This document shows, piece after piece, positions 14,140 to 22,518 of a DNA stretch of 22,565 nt; positions within the stretch are counted from its first letter, which is position 1, and each line of letters begins with the position of its first letter. A program made the position numbers and the translations under genes. The notes under the pieces were generated by a model. The model saw nothing but the letters and a program-made list of their open reading frames with translations. It had not been told where the DNA came from and did no database searches. Source of the stretch: M30B53 sp964600785 (GTDB lineage: Bacteria > Planctomycetota > Planctomycetia > Pirellulales > UBA1268); contig CAZRKH010000071.1 in NCBI GenBank assembly GCA_964600785.1, positions 1 to 22,565 on the forward strand, read 5' to 3'.

Positions 14140-16665
14140 TCAGTGGTTGAAGAGAAACTCAGGGGAATTGAGCAGGGCCCAGAAGACATCCTCGAGGGCT
14201 CGGCGGTGATCGGAGTCGGCGAGCACCTCGGCGAGCGTTTCGATCCGCTCCCGCTCGTCGGGCAGGCGGCCGTAGCAGCGGACAAACAGCCCGTCGATGA
14301 TCTCCGTCGGCCGCCGGCCCTCCTCGAGCTGCCGGGCCACGACGCCGCCGGAACGGATTCGCTGATTGGCCACGTCGCCGTTGAGCAGATGCAGGGCCTG
14401 TGAGAGGCTGGGGTCCATGCTTACCGCGCAGCTGCAAACATCCTCGCGGGTCGCTCGCCCGAAGGTCGTCAGGAAATAGGTGGTCGTTCGTCCGTCGGCC
14501 ACCTGCACCGCACGAGCCCCGGCCGGCAGACCGGGGAACTTGTACGTCGACTCTGTGACCTGGGCGAGGATATCCAGCAGCACCTCGGCCCGGATCCGCC
14601 GCACCGAAGCGTGGGAGAAGTTGGTGGTGTCGAGGCGGTTGGAGTCGAGCGGCTGGCAGGATCGCTGGTAGGTCTTGGAGCTGACGATTTCACGGACAAA
14701 CCCGCGGAAATCCCAGCCCGATTCGACGAGCCGCGCGGCGAGGGCATCGAGCAGAGGACCGTTGACCGGCGGGTTGCTGACGCGGAAATCGTCCGGTTCG
14801 TGGACGATGCCCCGCCCGTAGAAATGAGCCCACACGAGGTTCGCGATCCGGCGGGCGAAGAAGGGATTCTCCGGCGAGGTGATCCATTCCGCCACCGCCT
14901 CGCGGCGGTCCCGCGTGGAGACGTCGGGAGCCTCACCCCCGAGGTACCGAGGGGCCACCTCCTGCCCGGAAACCGGATGCTTCATCCCGCCGCTGCCGCG
15001 GTCGAAAACGATCGTCTCCCGGGGGTCGGCCGCCCGCTTGCGGCCGATCGCCGAGAAGAAGGCGGCAAAGCCGTAGTAGTCATCCATCGTCCAGCGGTCG
15101 AAGGGATGGTTGTGACACTGGGCGCACTGGATTCGCATTCCCAAAAAGGCCTGAGCGATGTTTTCGGTGAGCTTGAGGGTGTCGCGTTCGAGCTGGAAGT
15201 AGTTGGTCGGCGGGTTGGTGAAGGTGCCCCCCGAGGCGGCGAGCAGTTCGCGGACCATCTCGTCGATCGGCTGGTTGGCAGCGATTCGCCGATCGAGCCA
15301 CTGGTGGTAGAGCAGGGCCCCCTTGGGGCTGACATCGTTGCCCTGGGAGCGGATCTGCAGGATTTCCGCCCACCGCATGACCCACAGCTCGACGAACTCC
15401 TTGCGGCTGAGCAAATCGTCGATGAGCCGGGCCCGCTTGTCGGGCGAGGGATCGGCCAGAAAGGCTTCCCGCTCGGCGGGCGTGGGCAGCAGGCCCACCA
15501 GGTCGAGCGATGCCCGCCGCAGGAAGGCCTCGTCGTCGCAGACCGGCGAGGGGGCGATCCGCAGGCTCCGCAGCTTGGCGTCGACGAGGTCGTCGATCCA
15601 GGTGTTGCCATCGGCCTCCGGGAAGGCGAATTCCAAATTTTCGGGGATCACCAGCGTCGGCACGCCCACCGTGATCGTCTGGTAACGGGCCATCACGAAG
15701 GCCTCGCCGCGGCCGCCGGCGGTGAGGCCGCCCTGCGGAGAAACCTCGACCGCGGAGTCGTTGTTGGAGCCATACCAGGCAAGGTCGGTGACATCCCGAT
15801 CGGTGCCGTCGGCGAAGCGGGCCACCGCCACGAGCTGCTGGCGGGCGTCGCGGCCCTCGAGCAGCGTCTCGGGCGGGTAGAGGTCGACCGCCTCGAGGGC
15901 CGGCAGACCCGATCCGCCGTCGGGGTCGTCGGGAGCCCCGGCGGCGATCCAGGCGACCAGTGTTTCGGCAAGCGGATCGTGGGGGCCGAACCGCTTGCCG
16001 CCGGTATGCGGCACGTCGCCGGTCGCTTTGGCCACCAGCAGACTTTCGGCGGGAATTCCGAGGTCGAGCCGCCGCCCGGGCATCTCGCGGGTCAGGCGGA
16101 AATGGTCGCCGGCCGGGTCGAAGCCGAACAGCGAAAGCCGAAAGCCGTCCTTCCCCCGGGCCGCACCGTGGCAGCTGCCTGTGTTGCAGCCGCCCCGGGC
16201 AAAGACGGGCATCACGTCGTGACGGAAGGAGAGCGGCGGGGACGAGGTCGCGGAAACCACCGTCAGCGGCACTTCGCAAACCTGCCCGCCATGGCTCACG
16301 CGGAGGGTCGTCTCACCGTCGGCGCGGGGCGTGAGCAGAATAAGCGGGCCGTCTCCACCGCTGCTTTTTCTGATCGACGCAAGCGACGCGTCGGCGAGGC
16401 TCGCCTCGGCCTCGGCCGTCACGTCGAGCGTCACGCCGCCCGCCCGCCTGGCCTGCACCACGATCCGCTGATGGTCGCGAGCGTTGTCGAGCCGCACCGC
16501 CGGCGGGTAGACCTCCAGCGACACGATCTCGCCGGCTCCGCCGGCCCTGGCGGTGACGGTGGCAGCGGCAAGGAGTATCGCCAGGCCGCCGACGAGAGCC
16601 GCCCTGGCTCCACGTCGATCACCGGCGGCACTCGGAGCGTGTATCGACTCGCAGGGCTGCATCAT
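14140..16665 (-). CDS. DUF1549/DUF1553 protein with Ig-like and heme-motif region, secreted
   Basis: 841 residues. A signal sequence at about 20-42 (ARAALVGGLAILLAAATVTA) precedes an Ig-like BIG2-type region (about 45-138). A planctomycete cytochrome-like segment follows, with RHDVMPVFARGGCNTGSCHG, where Cys160-x4-Cys165-His166 is an expanded heme-type motif. Another Ig-like part spans about 255-345. DUF1549 (about 355-560) contains FLRRASLDLVGLLPTPAE and a canonical CAQCH motif, Cys514-Cys517-His518, in IQCAQCHNHPFDRW. DUF1553 (about 600-835) ends in LLNSPEFLFNH. The function of these families is not established; heme binding is inferred. ATG overlaps the upstream stop (ATGA). Third gene of the cluster; a short gap leads to the cytochrome/WD40 gene. 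Confidence 0.95.
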   Translation of the reverse strand: MMQPCESIHAPSAAGDRRGARAALVGGLAILLAAATVTARAGGAGEIVSLEVYPPAVRLDNARDHQRIVVQARRAGGVTLDVTAEAEASLADASLASIRKSSGGDGPLILLTPRADGETTLRVSHGGQVCEVPLTVVSATSSPPLSFRHDVMPVFARGGCNTGSCHGAARGKDGFRLSLFGFDPAGDHFRLTREMPGRRLDLGIPAESLLVAKATGDVPHTGGKRFGPHDPLAETLVAWIAAGAPDDPDGGSGLPALEAVDLYPPETLLEGRDARQQLVAVARFADGTDRDVTDLAWYGSNNDSAVEVSPQGGLTAGGRGEAFVMARYQTITVGVPTLVIPENLEFAFPEADGNTWIDDLVDAKLRSLRIAPSPVCDDEAFLRRASLDLVGLLPTPAEREAFLADPSPDKRARLIDDLLSRKEFVELWVMRWAEILQIRSQGNDVSPKGALLYHQWLDRRIAANQPIDEMVRELLAASGGTFTNPPTNYFQLERDTLKLTENIAQAFLGMRIQCAQCHNHPFDRWTMDDYYGFAAFFSAIGRKRAADPRETIVFDRGSGGMKHPVSGQEVAPRYLGGEAPDVSTRDRREAVAEWITSPENPFFARRIANLVWAHFYGRGIVHEPDDFRVSNPPVNGPLLDALAARLVESGWDFRGFVREIVSSKTYQRSCQPLDSNRLDTTNFSHASVRRIRAEVLLDILAQVTESTYKFPGLPAGARAVQVADGRTTTYFLTTFGRATREDVCSCAVSMDPSLSQALHLLNGDVANQRIRSGGVVARQLEEGRRPTEIIDGLFVRCYGRLPDERERIETLAEVLADSDHRRALEDVFWALLNSPEFLFNH

Positions 16666-19181
16666 TCGGTCTCCTCCGCCTCGGCGAGGGCCCGGGCCCG
16701 CTGACGCAGTTTCTCTCGCCGCGAGAGCATGTCGGTCTTGCGAGCCGGCGTGGCGGCCTGTTTTTTGGCGGCCTGTTTTTTGGCGGGAGTCTGCAGCGGT
16801 TTGTCGATGCGAAATTCCGTCGCCGGCATCCGGTGGACTACCACGTGCTCACCGCGTGGCACGCGGACCTCGCAGATCACATTGCCATGGCGGCCGGGCG
16901 GGGCGTCGTCGGCCACCGCCACCTCGAAGGCGACCTCGGTGGCCCCCGGCTCGATTCGCACGGGGCTCGCCTCAGTCTTCGCCGGGAGGCCCAAGAGCCT
17001 TGCCTCGGCCGCCGCCTCGAGTGTGGCCGGCTCGGCGAGGGTGGCTCGCATCGCCGTCGTGCTCCCCTGTTCGGCGGCCGCCTTGGCAACCGCGAGGGTG
17101 AGCATCGGTTCGGCAACTGTCAGCGGCACCGCGGGGGAGGCGATCCGCATCGGCCGCCACCGCTTGGCCGCTTCGCCCTCGGGAGTGATCGTGGCGGCCA
17201 CGGCCAGCTGCCAGCTCGCCAGCGGGGCATCGGCTGAACAGCTGAGTTCATACTCCGCCTGTGACGCTCCGGCCGGCACGTTGACACCGGCGGTGGCTCC
17301 CACACCCGGCGGCTTGAAGGGCAGACCGAGCCGGATCTTGCCGGTGAAATCGGTGTGGCGGTCGATGCGGACTTCGAGCGTCGCCCGGCCGGATCGGACC
17401 AGCGGCACCGGCGGTGTTTTCAGGTGGATCGTCACCGGGGCCTCCTCGACGACGGCGATCGGCAGCCGGCTGCTTGTGCTCGTTCGCCAGGGCTGGCGGT
17501 TGGGCTGGCCATGGACAAGTTCGGTTGCCTGCACGAGCCCGCCGAGGCGGGCACCGGGCGGCTCGGCATTCGTCACCGTCAGTCGGGCCAGCGCGGCGGC
17601 AAGCGGCGCGTCGGCTGTCGCCTCAAAGACGGCCAGCGTGGCCGCCGCTTTCGGCGTGAGCGGGGAGAAGCTGGCGGTCACCCCGGCCGGAAGATCGGCT
17701 GCCTCAACCGCCGCCGTGCCGCGGAAATCCTCGCGGGAGGCGTTGAAGACCATCGCCACCCGATTGCCTCGGGGCACCTCTGCCACAAGACCTTCCTGGG
17801 TTTTGGTGCGGGCCGGTGGCACGGAGAGATCGAGCGAGGGCTCGATCGGCTCGGCCTCGATCCACCACACGAACTCCGGGCCGCCCCGCCGCTGATGGTC
17901 ATGGATCCGCAACAGAAACGAACCCTCCTCCGGCACCGTCACGGTGATTGCCGCGTCCGGCCCGGCCGCGTCGTCGTTGCCGGTGATCCGCTGCCGCTTC
18001 GCGTCGTCCCTGTGGGCGTTGAGCACCAGATCGATCGGGCTGCCCAGCCGTCGGCCCCAGCTGGTGATCCGCCACTTCGAGCCCTTGGCCCCCTCGAGCC
18101 GGATCCAATCGACATCATCCGGCTCGGCGAGTCGGCCCCAGATCGCCGTCGGCAGGGGATGGGCCGCCGCGTTTTTGGCGTTTCCGTTCGGCTCGGACTC
18201 CGTGGCCACGGGCAGCTTCGTGATCCGCAGCGGCACACCTTCCGCGGCCGCCACGCCGTCGCGGAGGGGTCTTGCCCAAAAGAGACCCGCGATCGCCGCG
18301 TCGTTCCGCCGGAAGGACTCCGGCAGGGTCAGCCGTCCGCTGAAGGGCCCCGCCGGGTCGCCGAGCCACTCCACGTCGATCGCCTCGCCCGCCCGGCCTC
18401 CTGGCGGCACCGCGAGATGGGCCACCGGAAATCGGCCGAGGTGCAGCAGGTACTGGCAGTCATCGCTGCCCCGGTAGGCGGTCTCGCGGATACGGACGAC
18501 ATAGTCGCCATCATTCTCGACCGTGACGGCTGCCATCGCATCCTGCTCGAGCAGCGGATGGTCGTCACTGGCGGCGATCACGAATCCATCGGCGTCAATG
18601 ATCTCGAGGAATGGATCGAATGGCGTATGGTCGAGCCGCACGGCAGCCACCGCCGCGGCGATCCGCTCGCCGGCGGCCGCATGCAGCCTGAAACAGTCGA
18701 CATCCTCAGCCCGCACGACGCCGTGAATCGTCAGCCCGCCAGGCCCGGGCAGATCGACTCGCTCGGCGGAGGCCGGTGTGTCGTTGCGGGCTGCCTCCTT
18801 GCCACCGGCCAGTTCCTTTTCGGTTTGCTGCGGCAGCAGGCCAACGCGGAAGGTCCGCAAAGTCGAGAGCCCGCGGGTGGTGCGGACCCGCAGCCGATGC
18901 GGCCCCGGCGGGCAGTCGGCGGGAATCGCCAAGGTGGCCTCGAGCTGCCGCCCGTCGATGGCTTTGAGGCTGCGGACCTCGACCAGCCCGTCCTCGAAGA
19001 GCAGTTCCTCGGGTTCGCCGAGCTGCTGGCCGTGGATCCGGATCGTGATCTCGCCGTCCCGCGGGCCACCTGGCGGTTCGATGCGGAGAATCGTGGGCGA
19101 GGCGGGGGCCGCCGACCCGATCCCGGCCGCCGCGAGGGCGACGGCTGGCAGGAGCAGCCGGCGGAGTGTGGAGGTCGCCAT
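16662..19181 (-). CDS. Large secreted beta-rich protein with IPT/TIG and pre-peptidase C-terminal-like domains
   Basis: 839 residues. A signal peptide (LLLPAVALAAAGIGSAAPAS) ends near residue 26. An IPT/TIG-like domain follows (TILRIEPPGGPRDGEITIRIHGQQL, about 30-112). Two PPC-like domains come next: VVRAEDVDCFRLHAAAGERI about 152-250, and AEPDDVDWIRLEGAKG about 350-440. Further beta-sandwich modules continue to about 790. The tail is Lys/Ala/Gln-rich (KKQAAKKQAA) and then DMLSRREKLRQRARALAEAEE, a likely basic coiled helix. No catalytic residues are recognised, so a structural or binding role is more likely. The start is 32 bases past the DUF1501 stop and the end overlaps the next gene (ATGA), so it sits inside one operon. 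Confidence 0.9.
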   Translation of the reverse strand: MATSTLRRLLLPAVALAAAGIGSAAPASPTILRIEPPGGPRDGEITIRIHGQQLGEPEELLFEDGLVEVRSLKAIDGRQLEATLAIPADCPPGPHRLRVRTTRGLSTLRTFRVGLLPQQTEKELAGGKEAARNDTPASAERVDLPGPGGLTIHGVVRAEDVDCFRLHAAAGERIAAAVAAVRLDHTPFDPFLEIIDADGFVIAASDDHPLLEQDAMAAVTVENDGDYVVRIRETAYRGSDDCQYLLHLGRFPVAHLAVPPGGRAGEAIDVEWLGDPAGPFSGRLTLPESFRRNDAAIAGLFWARPLRDGVAAAEGVPLRITKLPVATESEPNGNAKNAAAHPLPTAIWGRLAEPDDVDWIRLEGAKGSKWRITSWGRRLGSPIDLVLNAHRDDAKRQRITGNDDAAGPDAAITVTVPEEGSFLLRIHDHQRRGGPEFVWWIEAEPIEPSLDLSVPPARTKTQEGLVAEVPRGNRVAMVFNASREDFRGTAAVEAADLPAGVTASFSPLTPKAAATLAVFEATADAPLAAALARLTVTNAEPPGARLGGLVQATELVHGQPNRQPWRTSTSSRLPIAVVEEAPVTIHLKTPPVPLVRSGRATLEVRIDRHTDFTGKIRLGLPFKPPGVGATAGVNVPAGASQAEYELSCSADAPLASWQLAVAATITPEGEAAKRWRPMRIASPAVPLTVAEPMLTLAVAKAAAEQGSTTAMRATLAEPATLEAAAEARLLGLPAKTEASPVRIEPGATEVAFEVAVADDAPPGRHGNVICEVRVPRGEHVVVHRMPATEFRIDKPLQTPAKKQAAKKQAATPARKTDMLSRREKLRQRARALAEAEETE
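16752..16781 (-). repeat. Tandem 15-bp repeat encoding a KKQAA duplication
   Basis: GGCGGCCTGTTTTTT occurs twice in direct succession (16752-16766, 16767-16781) near the 3' end of the large secreted protein gene. On the coding strand each unit gives Lys-Lys-Gln-Ala-Ala with a run of six A. Copy number could vary by slippage in 5-residue steps without breaking the frame. Confidence 0.9.
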
Positions 19182-19213
19182 GGAGAACCCCGAGTCGCAT
19201 CTGGCGGCGGGAG

Positions 19214-20599
19214 TCAGGCCAGGATTTCCCGCCGGACCTTGCCCCCATCGACAATCTCGACGGGCCGGCCGCCGGGGGCCATCAGTTCCTTCTCGGCCAC
19301 GATACCGAGACAGTGGTAGACGGTGGTGGCGAGATCCTCGATCGAGACCGGGCTCTCAAACGGCTCGGCGGCGATCGCGTCGCTCGCTCCATGCACGAGC
19401 CCCCGGCGGACACCGCCCCCGGCAAGCACCACGCTGAAGACCTTCGGCCAGTGGTCGCGACCGGAATCCTTGTTGATCTTCGGAGTGCGGCCAAACTCGC
19501 TCGAGACCATCACCAGCGTGTTCTCCAGCAAGCCGCGGTCGTCGAGGTCGCGGATCAGGGCGGCATAGGCCTTGTCGAAATCGGGCAGGTTCTTGTCGAT
19601 TCCCTCGCGGATCTTCTGGTGCATGTCCCAGCCGCCGTAGGAGAGCGTCACGAACCGAACGCCGGCCTCGACGAGCCGCCTGGCCAGGAGCATCCGCTGA
19701 CCGGCGGCGTTGCGGCCGTAGGCATCGCGGACCCCGTCGGGCTCGGCGGAGATGTCGAAGGCGGCCTGGGCCTCGGCGGAACTGACGAGGTCGTAGGCCC
19801 GCTGGTAGAAGGTGTCCATCGCGGCGAGGTTTTCGGCGTGCTCGAGCCGCTCGAAGTGACGGCCCACCACCTCGCGGAGCCGCCGTCGCGATGCGAAGCG
19901 GTCCGGGTCGACGTCTCCGGGCAGCGAGAGGTCGCGAACGTTGAACTTCCCGTTGGCCGGGTCGGCACCGAGAGTGAAGGGGCCGAAGCCACTGCCGAGG
20001 TAGCCGGCTGACGCGTCGGGGGCCGGCAGGTTCGGCAGGCAGACGTAGGGGGGCAGGTTGGCCCGGGGCCCGAGTTCGTGAGAGACCACGCTTCCGAGGC
20101 TGGGATAGGTGATCGCCGGGCTCGGACGATACCCGGTGAACATGTTGTGGGTGCCCCGCTCGTGGGCAGCCTCGCCGTGGGTCATCGAGCGGATCACGGT
20201 GATGCGGTCGGCGACTTTCGCGGTCTCGCGAAGATGCTCGTTGAACTGCACGCCCGGCAGGGCGGTGGAGATCGCCCGCATCTCGCCGCGGTATTCCAGC
20301 GGGGCCAACGGCTTGGGGTCGAAGGTCTCCTGCTGGGCCCAGCCACCCGGCAGCCAGACGTGGATCACGCTCTTGGCGGTGCCCTCGAAGTGATCAAACG
20401 ACTTCGCTTCGGCCGCCGCCTGCCTCGCCCGCAGGACGGCCGGCAGCGAAAGGCCCAGGCCGCCGAGGAAGCCAACCTGCAGAAATTCCCGTCGGCCCGG
20501 GGCCCGCACCCAACGATGCGACCCCACCTGCAGCCCCCCGCGGCTACACCAGTGGCCGCCGAGGGCCCCACGGGGATGTGCTTCGTCGCGATTCCGCAT
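19214..20599 (-). CDS. DUF1501 protein with twin-arginine signal
   Basis: 461 residues from ATG at 20599, which has GGAGG eight bases upstream. A twin-arginine leader is visible at residues 36-40 (RREFL), followed by a hydrophobic stretch and AAA, so export by the Tat pathway in folded form is likely. The rest is DUF1501, whose fold resembles alkaline-phosphatase/sulfatase enzymes: KSVIHVWLPGGWAQQETFDPKP with PGGW in place of the common GGxSxxD, VIRSMTHGEAAHERGTHNMFTGY, FVTLSYGGWDMHQ, and VMVSSEFGRTPKIN with GRDHWP. The GGWDMH and GRDHW segments carry plausible metal-binding Asp and His residues. Catalysis is unproven for the family. First gene of the four-gene cluster; a sigma70-like promoter lies upstream. 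Confidence 0.93.
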   Translation of the reverse strand: MRNRDEAHPRGALGGHWCSRGGLQVGSHRWVRAPGRREFLQVGFLGGLGLSLPAVLRARQAAAEAKSFDHFEGTAKSVIHVWLPGGWAQQETFDPKPLAPLEYRGEMRAISTALPGVQFNEHLRETAKVADRITVIRSMTHGEAAHERGTHNMFTGYRPSPAITYPSLGSVVSHELGPRANLPPYVCLPNLPAPDASAGYLGSGFGPFTLGADPANGKFNVRDLSLPGDVDPDRFASRRRLREVVGRHFERLEHAENLAAMDTFYQRAYDLVSSAEAQAAFDISAEPDGVRDAYGRNAAGQRMLLARRLVEAGVRFVTLSYGGWDMHQKIREGIDKNLPDFDKAYAALIRDLDDRGLLENTLVMVSSEFGRTPKINKDSGRDHWPKVFSVVLAGGGVRRGLVHGASDAIAAEPFESPVSIEDLATTVYHCLGIVAEKELMAPGGRPVEIVDGGKVRREILA

Positions 20600-20637
20600 G
20601 CCATCTGCCTCCATCGCCGTCGAATCCCGCTGTGCGT

Positions 20638-20667
20638 AGTATCTGAAAGAGAGGTGCGGTGCTGCAA
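20638..20667 (-). promoter_or_regulatory. Candidate sigma70-type promoter for the DUF1501 cluster
   Basis: On the minus strand TTGCAG (20667-20662) is followed after 18 bases by GATACT (20643-20638). It lies 39 bases before the chosen ATG. It is the best -35/-10 pair in the 231-base gap between uvrC and the DUF1501 gene, and it also supports the short start over the ATG-like codon at 20824. Confidence 0.45.
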
Positions 20668-20830
20668 CCAAAAACCACGACTGTCGAGTTTCCGGCGGGA
20701 AAACGACGCGATGAGCCGTGACGGATTGCGTGGTTCGAGCCTTTTTCGAGCGTCTGCGTCGCTCGCGGCAAGCCCGGTTGCTGTACGAGGTGTTCGTCGA
20801 CCGTTTCACCGGCAGGCGACTCATCCGGGA

Positions 20831-22219
20831 TCAGCCCTCATCGAGCGTTCGCTTCCGCCGTAGCAGATGATGGTAGTGCTGGGCGAAGCGATGGGCCTCG
20901 TCGCGGACGTAGGCAAGCAGACGCAGCGAATAGGCGTCGCGGCTGAGCCGCAGCGGCTCGGAGCGGTCGGGCAGAAAAATCTCCTCCTCCCGCTTTGCCA
21001 GTGAGAGGACGCAGGGGGGCTCGAGGCCGAGTTCGCGGATCGCCGCCATCGCCGCGGAGAGCTGTCCCTTGCCGCCATCGACGAGAAAGATATCCGGCAG
21101 CGGGGCCGACTCACGCGAAAGCCTCGCGAAGCGTCGGGCAACCACCTCGTGGATACTGCGGAAGTCGTCGATGCCCTCGGTCTCGCGGATGCGATACCGC
21201 TTGTAGCCGGGCTTGAAGGGCAGCCCGTCGATGAACTGCACGAGGCTGGCCACCGTTTCGGTGCCGCCGAGGTGGGCAATGTCGACGCCCTCGATCACCC
21301 GCGGCGGCTCGGCGAGCCTGAGCACACTCTTGAGACCCGCGAGGCCCTTCTTCGGATCGACCGTGAAGACCTCCGGCTGAACATGCTCCTCGAGATCACC
21401 CCGCTGGTCGAGCGTCTCGAGCAGCCGGATCTCGTCCCGCAGCCGGGCCGCCTTCTCAAACTCCAGCCGCTGCGAGGCCTGCAGCATGTCGTGCCGCATC
21501 TCCTCGATGACCCGCCGCTTGTTGCCGTCGAGAAAGGTTTTCAGACGGTGGATGTCGCGGCGGTAGTCCTCCTTGGAGATCCGCAGATTGCACGGCGCGG
21601 TGCACTGATCGATCGAGGCCAGCAGGCAGGGCCGGTACCACTGCCACTTCGCATCGTCGGCATCGATGTCGAGCGAGCAGGTGCGGAACTTGAAGATCCG
21701 CTGCAGCACCACCATCGCCCCCCGCAGGCTGCCGGCCGATGGGAAAGGGCCGTAGAGCCTGGCCCCCTTGCGTCGCGGCTCGCGGGTGACCTCCACCCGG
21801 GCGTAGTCCTCCCGCGTGGTGATCTGCAGATAGGGAAAGGTCTTGTCGTCCTTGAGTTCGGTATTGAACCGCGGCTGCACATCCTTGATCAGCCGGCTCT
21901 CGAGCAGCAAGGCATCGACCTCGCTTTCCGCCTCGAGGTAGTCGATGTCGCGGATCTCCCGCACCAGCTCGGCGGTTCGGCGGTCCTCGGCGGCGGCCTT
22001 GAGGAAGTAGCTGCCGGCACGGCTCCGCAGGTTCTTCGCCTTGCCGACGTAGATCACCCGCCCGGCGGCATCCTTCATCAGATAGACACCCGGGCTCTGG
22101 GGAAACGTCCGCACCTTCTCCGCGGCGACAGAGCGGTCGACCGCCGCGGCCGCCATGTCGGTGTCGGTCGGCGGGCCTGCAGGGGGTGTCGGCGGCGGGT
22201 CATCGGGCGAAACGGGCAT
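20831..22219 (-). CDS. uvrC: UvrC, short form lacking linker and C-terminal HhH
   Basis: Nuclease subunit of UvrABC nucleotide excision repair. At 462 residues it is well below the usual ~600. Present: GIY-YIG 3'-incision domain (PGVYLMKDAAGRVIYVGKAK, residues 43-62); four Cys (181, 198, 206, 210) in the positions of the UvrC iron-sulfur ligands, with a longer first spacing; UVR motif (about 236-268); RNase H-like 5'-incision domain with Asp313 (EGVDIAH), Asp381 (LVDGGKG) and His443 (DEAHRFA). Reduced: only about 45 residues separate the UVR motif from Asp313, where E. coli has roughly 160, and the protein ends soon after His443 with no helix-hairpin-helix pair. Start: ATG 22219 with no SD; TAGAAT lies seven bases upstream, hinting at a leaderless mRNA. 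ATG 22156 is an alternative. Confidence 0.93.
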   Translation of the reverse strand: MPVSPDDPPPTPPAGPPTDTDMAAAAVDRSVAAEKVRTFPQSPGVYLMKDAAGRVIYVGKAKNLRSRAGSYFLKAAAEDRRTAELVREIRDIDYLEAESEVDALLLESRLIKDVQPRFNTELKDDKTFPYLQITTREDYARVEVTREPRRKGARLYGPFPSAGSLRGAMVVLQRIFKFRTCSLDIDADDAKWQWYRPCLLASIDQCTAPCNLRISKEDYRRDIHRLKTFLDGNKRRVIEEMRHDMLQASQRLEFEKAARLRDEIRLLETLDQRGDLEEHVQPEVFTVDPKKGLAGLKSVLRLAEPPRVIEGVDIAHLGGTETVASLVQFIDGLPFKPGYKRYRIRETEGIDDFRSIHEVVARRFARLSRESAPLPDIFLVDGGKGQLSAAMAAIRELGLEPPCVLSLAKREEEIFLPDRSEPLRLSRDAYSLRLLAYVRDEAHRFAQHYHHLLRRKRTLDEG

Positions 22220-22250
22220 CCCGTCATTCTACGTGCCTCGCGGGCCCGGA

Positions 22251-22294
22251 TGGCCCGCTCGGCGCGAAAGACCAGCCTGGCCCGCTCGGTGCGA
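22251..22294. repeat. 17-bp direct repeat pair upstream of uvrC
   Basis: TGGCCCGCTCGGCGCGA (22251-22267) and TGGCCCGCTCGGTGCGA (22278-22294) differ at one base and are 27 bases apart start to start. Confidence 0.7.
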
Positions 22295-22457
22295 CAGCAA
22301 GCTCAGGGGGAGCCCGAGCCGTCTCGCCGGCCGTTCGCCTCGGCCATCCGGGCCTCGGCTCACTCGAGCTTTCTCGCTCTCGGGCCTCCGGGCCCTCCGC
22401 TCGCCAGCCACGCCGGCTCGAGCGGCCCGGGCTCCCCGCTCGCAGAACCCCCGTAGC

Positions 22458-22518
22458 CCGGTGCGGCCCAGTAGGCCGGTGCGGCTCGCACCGGCAGTTC
22501 CCCGGTGCGGCTCGCACC
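22458..22518. repeat. Three copies of a CCGGTGCGGC palindromic repeat
   Basis: CCGGTGCGGC starts at 22458, 22476 and 22502. The middle copy is a perfect hairpin, CCGGTGCG-GCT-CGCACCGG (22476-22494). The third repeats it with a shorter right arm (22502-22518), and the first has lost the right arm. This looks like a dispersed REP-like intergenic palindrome family. Confidence 0.75.

Noticed and set aside
14611..16704. 697-codon plus-strand open frame opposite the DUF1549/DUF1553 gene
   Set aside because: Antisense shadow of a gene with clear domains; no recognisable signature.
16752..16781. A6 tracts as programmed -1 frameshift sites
   Set aside because: The zero frame reads AAA AAA, so the phase does not match the X-XXY-YYZ slippery pattern, and no extension is gained.
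17355..19319. 654-codon plus-strand open frame opposite the large secreted protein
   Set aside because: Shadow frame without motifs. The minus-strand frame has a signal peptide, domains and operon spacing.
22224..22517. 97-codon minus-strand open frame upstream of uvrC
   Set aside because: Arg/Pro/Gly-rich, overlaps the palindromic repeats, and has no Shine-Dalgarno or motif.
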